This document shows positions 1-6,889 of a stretch of DNA of 13,227 nucleotides, piece after piece. The translations under genes and the position numbers were made by a program. The notes under the pieces are model-generated. The model saw only the letters and a program-made list of their open reading frames with translations. It was not told the DNA's origin and did no database searches. The stretch covers positions 1 to 13,227 of the forward strand of contig JAFPAS010000038.1 of NCBI GenBank assembly GCA_017424205.1, read 5' to 3'. Numbering within the stretch: the stretch's first letter is position 1; each line of letters starts with the position of its first letter. This stretch comes from Prevotella sp. Lineage in GTDB: Bacteria; Bacteroidota; Bacteroidia; Bacteroidales; Bacteroidaceae.

Positions 1-257
1 CAAGATTATGTGGGTGATTATTCGCTCTAAATAATGTTATAACAGCAAAAACGGGTGTATGTAATTTTCTTCTTGTTTTTATCGGTTTAACTAAATGATA
101 ATCAGGAATATAGTTTCTTGTAATTTCTTCTTTTAGTATCTGTTATAGGTTTTTGAAACAGCAAAACACGGCAATCTTGAAAACGATTGCGCAAAAATTT
201 ACCGATTTTGATAATGGTCAAAAAAAAGTGGAAATATTATAAAAACATCTTACTTTT
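1..257. other. AT-rich intergenic DNA with no recognisable gene
   Basis: I see no coding frame of useful length and no RNA gene in this stretch. It is AT-rich and contains two pairs of short imperfect direct repeats. One pair is TGTAATTTTCTTCTT (60-74) and TGTAATTTCTTCTT (119-132); the other is ACAGCAAAAACGG (42-54) and ACAGCAAAACACGG (158-171). It is probably the tail of an intergenic region whose left gene lies outside the window. Confidence 0.5.
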
Positions 258-289
258 TTTGCATGATGGTTTACTTCTTCTTACCTTTG
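258..289 (+). promoter_or_regulatory. Bacteroidetes-type promoter of a short transcript
   Basis: TTTG at 258-261 is followed after 20 nt by TACCTTTG at 282-289. This matches the known Bacteroidetes primary-sigma consensus (-33 TTTG, -7 TAnnTTTG). Transcription would start near 296. No normal-sized gene follows before the hairpin at 422-457, so the promoter seems to serve a short RNA. The sequence TGCATTGCA overlaps the end of the -7 element. Confidence 0.65.
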
Positions 290-358
290 CATTGCATTTG
301 TGAAAATGTATATCATTTAGGTTAGTTAGTTTGATAGATTTTTTTAAGGTAAAAGATT

Positions 359-400
359 ATGTTATTAATTAGGATGGAGTTGTTATTTGACAATAAATAA
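359..400 (+). CDS. Possible 13-residue peptide ORF in the short transcript
   Basis: The ORF reads MLLIRMELLFDNK and ends at TAA 398-400. A purine-rich AAGGTAAAAG stretch lies just upstream of the ATG and could help ribosome binding. A second in-frame ATG occurs at codon 6. The peptide matches no family I know and is too short to judge by composition. It is not rich in a single amino acid, which argues against a classic amino-acid attenuation leader. It may be chance; its only support is its place inside a transcript with clear ends. Confidence 0.2.
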   Translation: MLLIRMELLFDNK

Positions 401-420
401 AATTTATTCTACTCTATCTA

Positions 421-466
421 GACGGCGGCCAGCGTGAGTGATCATACTGGCCGTCGTTTCGTTATA
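421..466 (+). terminator. Rho-independent terminator of the short transcript
   Basis: ACGGCGGCCAG (422-432) pairs with CTGGCCGTCGT (447-457) to give an 11-bp stem with one G-U pair and a 14-nt loop. TTTCGTT follows, and the next bases are T-rich up to about 490. This is the most GC-rich spot in an AT-rich region, as expected of a terminator. Confidence 0.65.
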
Positions 467-596
467 TGCTCTATTTGTTTTTTATTCATTTTTTGTTTTT
501 ATTGTTTCCTTACCTTCTTTGTGACAAATATTTTGCAACTTGCGGCCTCGTTGCTATGTCATTATTCTATTGCAGAATGATTTTCCGCTATTTAGA

Positions 597-628
597 TTTT
601 GTCATTACATAAATTTGTCGTATCTTTG
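597..628 (+). promoter_or_regulatory. Promoter of queH (Bacteroidetes type)
   Basis: TTTTG at 597-601 and TATCTTTG at 621-628 are separated by 19 nt and match the TTTG / TAnnTTTG consensus. The start point would be near 635, giving a 5' leader of about 100 nt. The predicted start falls at the left edge of the palindrome at 635-652. Confidence 0.7.
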
Positions 629-634
629 CATCAT

Positions 635-652
635 TAAATGCAATTGCATTTA
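635..652. promoter_or_regulatory. Perfect 18-bp palindrome at the queH transcription start
   Basis: TAAATGCAATTGCATTTA equals its own reverse complement. It starts at the predicted transcription start of queH and shares the 10-bp core TGCAATTGCA with a second palindrome at 704-719. This placement is typical of a repressor operator, because a bound dimer would block initiation. No regulator gene is visible nearby, so the role is inferred. Confidence 0.4.
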
Positions 653-703
653 TACGAAAAACCACAGAAGTTTATCGTTTAAGATACAAGCACCCGTAAG
701 CTA

Positions 704-719
704 TTTTGCAATTGCAAAA
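704..719. promoter_or_regulatory. Perfect 16-bp palindrome just upstream of queH
   Basis: TTTTGCAATTGCAAAA is a perfect palindrome ending 14 nt before the queH ATG. Its core TGCAATTGCA (707-716) repeats the core at 639-648, with the two centres 68 bp apart. It may be a second operator half of a looping pair. In RNA, the two cores could also pair with each other over 10 bp and enclose the leader. Confidence 0.4.
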
Positions 720-733
720 CCAGAATCGTAAAA

Positions 734-1369
734 ATGACAAAGCAGAAAAACAAACAAAAAAATATTGTTCCGCCAGAGGGCATTACAGAGTTGCTATTGC
801 ATGCCTGCTGCGCTCCCTGTTCTTCAGCGATAGTTGAATGGCTCTTGCTGCATGATATACGTCCGACAATATACTACTACAATCCGAACATCTATCCGCT
901 AGAGGAATATGAAATACGCAAGACGGAGAGTAAACGTCATGCGGAAGCTCTCGGGTTGCGTTGGATAGATGACGATTACAACCATAACGAATGGCTTGAA
1001 GCAATAAAAGGCATGGAAAATGAACCTGAGCGCGGGTCGCGTTGTCTGTGTTGTTTTAAGCTCCGTCTTGTGGCTACAGCCGTAAAAGCTAAATCGCTTG
1101 GCATCAAGCATTTTGCTACAACATTAGCGTCGTCTCGCTGGAAAAGTTTGGCTCAGATTGAGGAAGCTGGTCTGTGGGCTCAGAATAGTGTGCCAGGTAC
1201 AGAGTTTTGGGCTCAGAATTGGCGGAAGGATGGCTTGCAGGAGCGTCGCAATCAATTGCTCCGCGAATATGATTTCTATAATCAGTTGTATTGTGGATGT
1301 GAATTTTCGATGTCTGCATTACAAAAAAATGAAATGACATCTGCAGAGTATTGCTGCAGCGAGAAATAA
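734..1369 (+). CDS. queH: Epoxyqueuosine reductase QueH
   Basis: The 211-residue product matches the QueH (former DUF208) family. QueH performs the last step of queuosine synthesis, reducing epoxyqueuosine to queuosine in the wobble position of GUN-anticodon tRNAs, and replaces the unrelated cobalamin-dependent QueG. Visible family marks are HACCAPC (residues 23-29), RCLCC (103-107), FWAQNWRKDG (158-167) and YCGC (186-189). The cysteine pairs of the first two motifs are the expected iron-sulfur and iron ligands. Length is normal for the family, with a lysine-rich N-terminal extension of about 17 residues. The ATG at 734 follows the promoter at 597-628 and two palindromes in a roughly 100-nt leader. 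A strong inverted repeat follows the stop. The enzyme is cytoplasmic. Other queuosine genes are not in the window. Confidence 0.92.
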   Translation: MTKQKNKQKNIVPPEGITELLLHACCAPCSSAIVEWLLLHDIRPTIYYYNPNIYPLEEYEIRKTESKRHAEALGLRWIDDDYNHNEWLEAIKGMENEPERGSRCLCCFKLRLVATAVKAKSLGIKHFATTLASSRWKSLAQIEEAGLWAQNSVPGTEFWAQNWRKDGLQERRNQLLREYDFYNQLYCGCEFSMSALQKNEMTSAEYCCSEK

Positions 1370-1386
1370 TAGTAGAAAACAAAAAA

Positions 1387-1447
1387 GGCAGGTTATAGAC
1401 TGCAACCTGCCTGTCATGACAAATCAGATTGCAGTCTATAACCTGCC
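1387..1447. terminator. 19-bp perfect inverted repeat, possible terminator or translational switch
   Basis: GGCAGGTTATAGACTGCAA (1387-1405) pairs perfectly with 1429-1447, leaving a 23-nt loop. No U-tract follows on the plus strand, but six A residues precede the left arm, so on the minus strand the stem would be followed by TTTTTT. The left 8 nt (GGCAGGTT) can instead pair with AACCTGCC at 1404-1411, giving a short competing hairpin. The loop contains the 10-bp palindrome TGTCATGACA (1412-1421). The right arm ends 8 nt before the start codon at 1456, so the stem could hide that gene's ribosome site. It may terminate queH transcripts or control the next gene. Confidence 0.5.
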
Positions 1448-1455
1448 AGAAAAGT

Positions 1456-2844
1456 ATGGAGAATAAATTATTTGCAGGCACCTTTGTGGTATTGACTCGT
1501 TGTTTTAGTAAAGTTTGTTGCACCTGTTGCCACGTGCTATTGCTATTTTGTTTTGTAGCGAATTTGCTCGCTTTGCCGGCAGAAGCATCGGCACAGGTCG
1601 ATCTTGACGTTAAGTACGGAACAGAATTGATAAAGGGTGGAATGAAAGCGCCTGATTTTCAGCTAATGTCACCTGATGGAAAGCCTGTTCGTTTGTCAGA
1701 TTATCGTGGCAAGTATGTCGTACTTGACTTTTGGGCTTCGTGGTGTCCGGATTGTCTGCGTGATATACCTGATGTTCAGAACATGTTTCGTAAGTATCAT
1801 GCCCGAGGTGTAGAGTTTATAGGTGTGTCGTTCGATACCAATAAGTCGGCATGGCAGGCTGCTTTGAAACGTTTCGGAATATCATACACACAGTGCAGCG
1901 AATTGGTTAAGATGCGTGAGTCTAAGACTGCTGCAGATTATGGCATACGCTGGATTCCTAGTATGGTGCTGGTCAATCCTGATGGGATTGTAGAGCTTGC
2001 CACAGTTCATAGTTATAAGATAGAGAAGCGCCTGGCAGAACTGTTTGCGCCAGGATATAGGACAGAGCGCGTCATCTCGGAACTGATGGTTGCGGGTTCT
2101 AAGGGATTGCTTTCTGCGGTTATACAGCGTCCTAAAGGTACAGAGGGTAAAAAAATACCGCTTGCAATTATGATGCATGGCTTTGGGGGAAGCAAGAATG
2201 ACGGTCTGTTGTCACTCGTTTCTGATTCTCTATTGTCACATGGCATTGCTACGCTTGCTTTCGACTTCAATGGCCACGGCAGCAGTGAGGGACGTTTTGA
2301 GGAAATGACTGTAGCTAATGAAATTGCTGATGCAAAGGCAGTGTATGACTATGCGGCTGGTTTGCAGGATGTTAGTGAGATATTCTTTGTGGGTCATTCG
2401 CAGGGAGGTGTGGTTGCAGGTATGGTTGCAGGCGAGCTTAATGATAAGAATGTCGCAGGCGTAGCATTGCTTGCTCCGGCTGCTGTTCTGCGTGATGATG
2501 CTATCCGTGGTAGCACCTTAGGTGCAACATATAATCCGTTAGACCCGCCACAGGTTATTGAAATGCCTGGTGGCAAGCGCCTGGGAGGACGTTATATTCG
2601 TACGGCTTTCCGCCTGCCGATATATGAAACGTCGGCAAAATATCATGGAAAAGCAATTATCGTACATGGAACTGCAGATCGTGTTGTGCCGTATACATAT
2701 GGCGAACGCTATCATCAGATATGGAAGGGCAGCCAGTTGCATATAATGGAGTATTATGACCACGGATTCTCGCAGAATCCATATCGTGTTGCAGAAATCG
2801 TTTCGGAGTTTATGACATCGGTTCTTGAGGCGGACGGCCAATGA
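1456..2844 (+). CDS. Exported thioredoxin-like (TlpA) protein fused to an alpha/beta hydrolase
   Basis: The 462-residue product has three parts. Residues 1-46 look like a signal peptide: a long hydrophobic stretch (27-40) and a cleavage-like ASA-Q at 44-47. It is unusually cysteine-rich (VCCTCC at 20-25). Residues about 60-200 are a TlpA/ResA-type thioredoxin fold with the redox motif WCPDC (C97, C100) and cis-proline WIPS (P168). Residues about 210-460 are an alpha/beta hydrolase with HGFGG (241-245), nucleophile elbow GHSQGG (S315), acid D408 in HGTAD and H436 in DHGFS. Both catalytic sets look complete. The hydrolase half resembles acyl/feruloyl esterase-like enzymes; substrate is unknown. 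It is probably periplasmic or outer-surface. I chose ATG 1456; an upstream in-frame TTG at 1429 lies inside the inverted repeat and is unlikely. No promoter is visible between queH and this gene, so read-through from queH is possible. Confidence 0.85.
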   Translation: MENKLFAGTFVVLTRCFSKVCCTCCHVLLLFCFVANLLALPAEASAQVDLDVKYGTELIKGGMKAPDFQLMSPDGKPVRLSDYRGKYVVLDFWASWCPDCLRDIPDVQNMFRKYHARGVEFIGVSFDTNKSAWQAALKRFGISYTQCSELVKMRESKTAADYGIRWIPSMVLVNPDGIVELATVHSYKIEKRLAELFAPGYRTERVISELMVAGSKGLLSAVIQRPKGTEGKKIPLAIMMHGFGGSKNDGLLSLVSDSLLSHGIATLAFDFNGHGSSEGRFEEMTVANEIADAKAVYDYAAGLQDVSEIFFVGHSQGGVVAGMVAGELNDKNVAGVALLAPAAVLRDDAIRGSTLGATYNPLDPPQVIEMPGGKRLGGRYIRTAFRLPIYETSAKYHGKAIIVHGTADRVVPYTYGERYHQIWKGSQLHIMEYYDHGFSQNPYRVAEIVSEFMTSVLEADGQ

Positions 2845-2893
2845 AGTCTGATAGGGTAGGTGGCGTTTATGAAACTTTAGGAAATGCCTATTG

Positions 2894-2908
2894 CCACACA
2901 AAGTGTGG
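2894..2908 (+). repeat. Small hairpin after the fusion gene
   Basis: CCACAC (2894-2899) and GTGTGG (2903-2908) form a 6-bp stem with an AAA loop about 50 nt after the stop at 2844. No U-tract follows, so it is a weak terminator candidate at best. Confidence 0.25.
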
Positions 2909-2980
2909 AGTGTTACAGACCAATAACCCATGAAAAACATGCAAAATACTCCCAATATAGACAGATAGCATAATTTTTGC

Positions 2981-3011
2981 TTTGTCTTTCAAGAATTTAT
3001 TACTAATTTTG
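2981..3011 (+). promoter_or_regulatory. Promoter of argS (Bacteroidetes type)
   Basis: TTTG at 2981-2984 and TAATTTTG at 3004-3011, 19 nt apart, fit the Bacteroidetes consensus. The start would be near 3018, giving a leader of about 20 nt before the ATG at 3038. Confidence 0.7.
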
Positions 3012-3037
3012 CAGACAGAAAAAGAAAACCCAAGATA

Positions 3038-4846
3038 ATGAATATAGAACAGAAAATACAGCAGGCTGCCATGGCGGCAGTCAAGGCTCTCTACGGCATG
3101 GATGCCGACGAGAAAATGGTACAGCTGCAGAAGACACGCAGCGAGTTTGAAGGTAATTTGACACTTGTTGTTTTCCCGTTTGTTAAGACGGCGAGAAAAG
3201 CCCCTGCAGTAGTTGCACAGGAGATAGGTGAATATCTTGTGACAGAGAGTGGGGTGGTGAGTTCGTATAACGTAGTGAACGGATTTCTAAACCTGTGTAT
3301 TGCTGATGCTGCATGGACACAGCTCCTCAGTGATATAGAAGGCGATGAGCATTATGGTGAGAAAACTGCTGGCGAGGATTCTCCTCTTGTGATGATTGAA
3401 TATTCATCACCTAACACAAACAAGCCTCTACATCTCGGACACGTTCGCAATAATCTGCTCGGTTGGTCGTTAGCACAGATTATGCAGGCTAATGGAAACA
3501 AGGTTGTGAAGACCAATATCGTGAATGATAGAGGCATACATATATGCAAATCGATGCTTGCATGGCTGAAATGGGGCAATGGAGAGACACCGGAAACTTC
3601 AGGAAAGAAGGGCGATCACCTCATAGGTGACTATTACGTGGCTTTCGACAAGCACTATCGTGAGGAGGTAAAGGCGTTGAAAGAGCAGTTCGTAGCTGAA
3701 GGTATGGATGCTGAAGCTGCAGAAGAGCGAGCTAAACGCGAAGCTCCACTCATCGTTGAAGCACACGAAATGCTTGTAAAATGGGAGCAGAATGACCCTG
3801 AGGTTCGTGCGCTTTGGGCAAAGATGAACGACTGGGTCTATGCTGGTTTTGATGAAACTTACAAGATGATGGGCGTAGCCTTCGATAAGATATACTATGA
3901 GTCAGATACATATCTTGAGGGACGCGAGAAAGTTGAAGAAGGACTTGCAAAAGGCTTTTTCTATCGCAGAGATGATAATTCTGTGTGGGCAGACCTTACA
4001 GGCGAAGGACTTGACGAAAAACTTCTGCTGCGCTCGGATGGCACATCTGTCTATATGACTCAGGATATCGGTACGGCTAAGCTGCGTTTCCAGGACTATC
4101 CTATTGACCAGATGATTTATGTAGTAGGCAACGAACAGAACTATCACTTCCAGGTTCTGTCTATTCTGCTCGATAAGTTAGGCTTCAGTTGGGGTAAAGA
4201 TCTTGTGCATTTCTCTTATGGAATGGTTGAATTGCCTAACGGTAAGATGAAGTCACGCGAAGGAACTGTTGTTGATGCTGACGACCTTATGGCTGCTATG
4301 ATTGACGATGCACGCCGAACAAGTGACGAACTCGGCAAGTTCGATGATATGACCGAAGAGGAGAAAGCAGAGATAGCACGTGTTGTTGGACTCGGAGCGT
4401 TGAAGTATTTCATTCTTAAAGTTGATGCAAGAAAGAATATGTTGTTCAATCCAGAAGAGTCAATAGACTTCAATGGTAATACAGGTCCATTTATACAGTA
4501 CACTTATGCACGTATCCGTTCTATTCTGCGCAAGGCAGAAGCAGCAGGGGTACAGGCAGAAGCAACAAACATACAGTTAGCGCAGAAGGAGATAGATCTT
4601 ATACAGAAGATTAGTGAATATGCTGCTGCTGTAGCTCAGGCAGGAAAGGATTACAATCCATCGGGCATTGCTAAGTACTGCTACGAACTGACAAAGCAGT
4701 TTAATCAGTTCTATCATGACTTCAGCATCCTTAATGCAGACACAGAAGAACAGAAGCGTTTCCGTCTTCTCATTGCAAAGAATGTAGCGAAGAATATAAA
4801 GAACGGTATGGCGCTCCTCGGTATAGAAGTACCTGAGAGAATGTAA
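3038..4846 (+). CDS. argS: Arginyl-tRNA synthetase
   Basis: The 602-residue class I synthetase charges tRNA-Arg with arginine in the cytoplasm, using ATP. The N-terminal tRNA-recognition domain covers about residues 1-110. The HIGH-type ATP motif is HLGH (132-135), preceded by the family signature EYSSPNTNKPLHLGH (121-135). The KMSK loop is present as KMKSR (403-407), a variation seen in this branch. A DALR-type anticodon-binding domain follows from about residue 475 to the end. Length and domain order are normal, and I see no break. The gene has its own promoter (2981-3011) and a strong hairpin immediately after the stop, so it is probably a unit of its own with possible read-through into the RNase H gene. 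Confidence 0.97.
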   Translation: MNIEQKIQQAAMAAVKALYGMDADEKMVQLQKTRSEFEGNLTLVVFPFVKTARKAPAVVAQEIGEYLVTESGVVSSYNVVNGFLNLCIADAAWTQLLSDIEGDEHYGEKTAGEDSPLVMIEYSSPNTNKPLHLGHVRNNLLGWSLAQIMQANGNKVVKTNIVNDRGIHICKSMLAWLKWGNGETPETSGKKGDHLIGDYYVAFDKHYREEVKALKEQFVAEGMDAEAAEERAKREAPLIVEAHEMLVKWEQNDPEVRALWAKMNDWVYAGFDETYKMMGVAFDKIYYESDTYLEGREKVEEGLAKGFFYRRDDNSVWADLTGEGLDEKLLLRSDGTSVYMTQDIGTAKLRFQDYPIDQMIYVVGNEQNYHFQVLSILLDKLGFSWGKDLVHFSYGMVELPNGKMKSREGTVVDADDLMAAMIDDARRTSDELGKFDDMTEEEKAEIARVVGLGALKYFILKVDARKNMLFNPEESIDFNGNTGPFIQYTYARIRSILRKAEAAGVQAEATNIQLAQKEIDLIQKISEYAAAVAQAGKDYNPSGIAKYCYELTKQFNQFYHDFSILNADTEEQKRFRLLIAKNVAKNIKNGMALLGIEVPERM

Positions 4847-4856
4847 TAAAAACGTC

Positions 4857-4903
4857 TACGGGCAGGCTGGCGGATATTCTATTAATCTACCAGTCTGCCC
4901 GTA
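4857..4903 (+). terminator. Hairpin after argS, probable terminator
   Basis: TACGGGCAGGCTGG (4857-4870) pairs with CCAGTCTGCCCGTA (4890-4903) in a 14-bp stem with one G-U pair. Four further pairs (4872-4875 with 4885-4888) follow after a mismatch. The stem begins 10 nt after the argS stop. The downstream flank is AAGTTTAAAAATAA rather than a clean U-tract, so termination may be partial. Confidence 0.55.
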
Positions 4904-4928
4904 AGTTTAAAAATAACATGCTTTGCAG

Positions 4929-5588
4929 ATGAAATACTATGTAGTCTGGAATGGAGAGAATGCCGGTGTATACACATCCTGGGACGACTGCCAGCAGGCA
5001 ATAAAAGGAGTGAAAGGAGTGCTATATAAATCGTTCGCTACAGAAACAGAGGCTAAGCAGGCATTTCTTGATGACCCTCATGTACATGTGAAGAAACCTG
5101 TGCGTGGCAGCAATAATGCCAGCCTGAAGACCCCAGATGTTCCATCGTGGCGAAATGATACTGTGCTTCCATTACATCCCAAAGCTGTGGCTATAGCGTG
5201 GGCGGTAGATGCCGCATGTTCTGGTAATCCTGGCCCAATGGAATACCAGGCAGTAGATATGCAGACTGGCGCGCGAATATTTCATTTCGGGCCAATGCTC
5301 GGAACAAATAACATCGGAGAATTTCTTGCTATTGTGCATGCACTGGCTCTAATGGAGAAACAAGGCATTACAGACAGAATAATTTATTCAGATTCTGTTA
5401 ATGCTCAACTTTGGGTCAGAAATAAGAAATGCAAGACGAAATTGGAGCGCAATGAGCGTACTGAACAACTCTTTCAGATAGTAGAGCGTGCGGAGAAATG
5501 GCTCAGCACACATTCTTTTCGAGTGCCGATTGTTAAATGGGACACCAAGAACTGGGGAGAGATTCCTGCAGACTTTGGCAGGAAATAA
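4929..5588 (+). CDS. rnhA: Ribonuclease H with N-terminal viroplasmin domain
   Basis: The 219-residue protein starts with a viroplasmin/RNase HI hybrid-binding domain (about residues 2-46: YYVVWNGENAGVYTSWDDC, then the KSF and EAKQAF region). This small fold binds RNA-DNA hybrid or double-stranded RNA. After a linker rich in polar residues (about 50-85) comes an RNase H fold. The acidic active-site residues are D94 (AWAVDAACSGNPG), E131 (NNIGEFLAI), D155 (IIYSDS) and D215 (GEIPADFGRK). It should cut RNA in RNA-DNA hybrids during replication and R-loop removal in the cytoplasm. I chose ATG 4929 over an in-frame TTG at 4923, because the family start MKYYVVWNG fits. The stop is 28 nt before the aminotransferase, suggesting co-transcription. 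Confidence 0.9.
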   Translation: MKYYVVWNGENAGVYTSWDDCQQAIKGVKGVLYKSFATETEAKQAFLDDPHVHVKKPVRGSNNASLKTPDVPSWRNDTVLPLHPKAVAIAWAVDAACSGNPGPMEYQAVDMQTGARIFHFGPMLGTNNIGEFLAIVHALALMEKQGITDRIIYSDSVNAQLWVRNKKCKTKLERNERTEQLFQIVERAEKWLSTHSFRVPIVKWDTKNWGEIPADFGRK

Positions 5589-5616
5589 GCTTAAGATACA
5601 ACGTTAACCGCAGACT

Positions 5617-6705
5617 ATGAATATACCATATTTACCATTGCAGCAAGTGACAGACAGCCACGCAGAAGAAATTCAGCGTGCTGTTGCACGTGTTGTCGCC
5701 TCAGGCTGGTATCTGAAAGGAGAAGAAACAAGGTCCTTTGAGCAGGAGTTTGCTGCATATACTGGTATGAATCGTTGTGTCGCTTGTGCCAATGGGCTTG
5801 ATGCTCTGTCTCTCATATTGCGTTCATATATGGAGATGGGGATGCTAAGTTGTGGCGATGAGGTGATTGTTCCAGCCAATACTTACATAGCATCTATGCT
5901 TGCTATTAGTGAATGCGGATTACGTCCAGTGCCTGTAGAGCCTCGCCTTGATACTTTTCAGATTGACGATGAACTGATTGAATCAGCCATTACGCCCAAT
6001 ACTAAGGTAATAATGATTGTTCATTTATATGGGTATAATGCCTATACAGAGCGTATCGGGCAGATTTGCCAGCAGTATAATTTGCTGCTGATAGAAGATT
6101 GTGCACAAGCTCATGGCAATGTCAAGTTGCATAAAGAACTACGTGGAGCATGTGCATATTCTTTTTATCCGGGCAAGAACTTGGGCGCTTTGGGTGATGC
6201 AGGCTGTGTTGTTACGGATGATATAGTGCTGGCAGAAACCGTAGAGGCACTTGGCAATTATGGGTCAGACAAGAAGTATGTGTTCAAGTATAAGGGTGTG
6301 AACTCTCGAATGGATGAGATTCAGGCTGCGGTCTTGCGTGTAAAGCTGCGTTACCTTGATAGTGATAATGCGCGGCGCCGTGCAATCGCTCAGCGTTATA
6401 TCAAGGAGATTCACAATCAGAACGTTGTCCTGCCTCCTCAAGACGGTGTGTTCCACATATTTGCTGTACTTTCCGCAAATCGCGAACAGCTGCGCAGTTA
6501 TCTTGAGAAATATGGCATACACACCATGATTCATTACCCGATACCTCCACATAAGCAGCAGGCTTATAGCGAATGGGCTTCAATGTCAATGCCAGTTACC
6601 GAGCAGATACATCGTGAAGAATTATCGTTGCCGTGTAATCCTGTTATGACAGACGACGAAGTAACTTACGTTATAAATGTCATGAATTCTTTTCAAGCAG
6701 AATAA
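5617..6705 (+). CDS. DegT/DnrJ/EryC1/StrS family sugar aminotransferase
   Basis: The 362-residue PLP-dependent enzyme transfers an amino group, usually from glutamate, to a keto sugar nucleotide in the cytoplasm. Family marks are CANGLDALSLILR (57-69), GDEVIVPANTYIAS (80-93), IEDCAQAHG (159-167, with D161 contacting PLP), the PLP lysine K187 in SFYPGKNLGALGDAG, and the C-terminal SLPCNPVMTDDEV (337-349). Overall it is most like the dTDP-3-amino-3,6-dideoxyhexose transaminases (FdtB/QdtB type), but the sugar cannot be told from sequence alone. It follows the RNase H gene by 28 nt with no promoter in between. No partner dehydratase or isomerase lies nearby, so its substrate must be made by genes elsewhere. 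Length is normal. Confidence 0.88.
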   Translation: MNIPYLPLQQVTDSHAEEIQRAVARVVASGWYLKGEETRSFEQEFAAYTGMNRCVACANGLDALSLILRSYMEMGMLSCGDEVIVPANTYIASMLAISECGLRPVPVEPRLDTFQIDDELIESAITPNTKVIMIVHLYGYNAYTERIGQICQQYNLLLIEDCAQAHGNVKLHKELRGACAYSFYPGKNLGALGDAGCVVTDDIVLAETVEALGNYGSDKKYVFKYKGVNSRMDEIQAAVLRVKLRYLDSDNARRRAIAQRYIKEIHNQNVVLPPQDGVFHIFAVLSANREQLRSYLEKYGIHTMIHYPIPPHKQQAYSEWASMSMPVTEQIHREELSLPCNPVMTDDEVTYVINVMNSFQAE

Positions 6706-6889
6706 TATGACATCTTCTGTGATTCTTGCGAAGGTGTAAAGACGAATGTAAATGTTGCTTGTGACTGCATATTGCCTTAATGCAGATGAAAGAATTCTAT
6801 TGATTGTTATTGAGAAATGCAGAATTGGCATATGAACCAAAGCTGTTTATATGCACGAAATGCGATAAAATAACACATAAAGATATCAA

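Larger units (their letters stand above)
296..466 (+). ncRNA. Candidate small RNA or short leader transcript
   Basis: This stretch is bounded by a good Bacteroidetes promoter (258-289) and a GC-rich hairpin with U-rich flank (422-466), which predicts a transcript of about 170 nt. Inside it are a 13-codon mini-ORF (359-400) and a 7-bp AT hairpin (AATAAAT 392-398, ATTTATT 402-408) overlapping the mini-ORF stop. queH downstream has its own promoter, so this looks like a separate unit. From memory, the Bacteroidales-1 RNA motif has this architecture (promoter of this type at one end, terminator at the other, one per intergenic region). I cannot test that match without a covariance model. Alternatives are a messenger for the tiny peptide, or an attenuated leader. 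Confidence 0.4.

Noticed and set aside
540..731. A 63-codon plus-strand reading frame before queH
   Set aside because: It begins at a TTG, overlaps the queH promoter and both palindromes, and its translation has no family resemblance.
653..733. A preQ1 riboswitch in the queH leader
   Set aside because: The leader lacks the short GC stem, the C-rich loop and the A-rich tail of preQ1-I, and no preQ1-II-like fold is apparent. The two palindromes explain the visible symmetry better.
1429..1455. An upstream TTG start for the thioredoxin-hydrolase gene
   Set aside because: It would place the coding region inside the right arm of the inverted repeat and add nine residues before a normal signal peptide. 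ATG 1456 is preferred.
2539..2955. A 138-codon minus-strand frame
   Set aside because: It runs antisense through the end of the hydrolase domain. Its composition is not protein-like and it has no promoter or family match.
4923..4928. A TTG start for the RNase H gene
   Set aside because: The family start MKYYVVWNG begins at ATG 4929.
6706..6889. A small gene or promoter between the aminotransferase and pepD
   Set aside because: Only a 13-codon ORF near 6832 is present, there is no TAnnTTTG element, and I see no hairpin of note.
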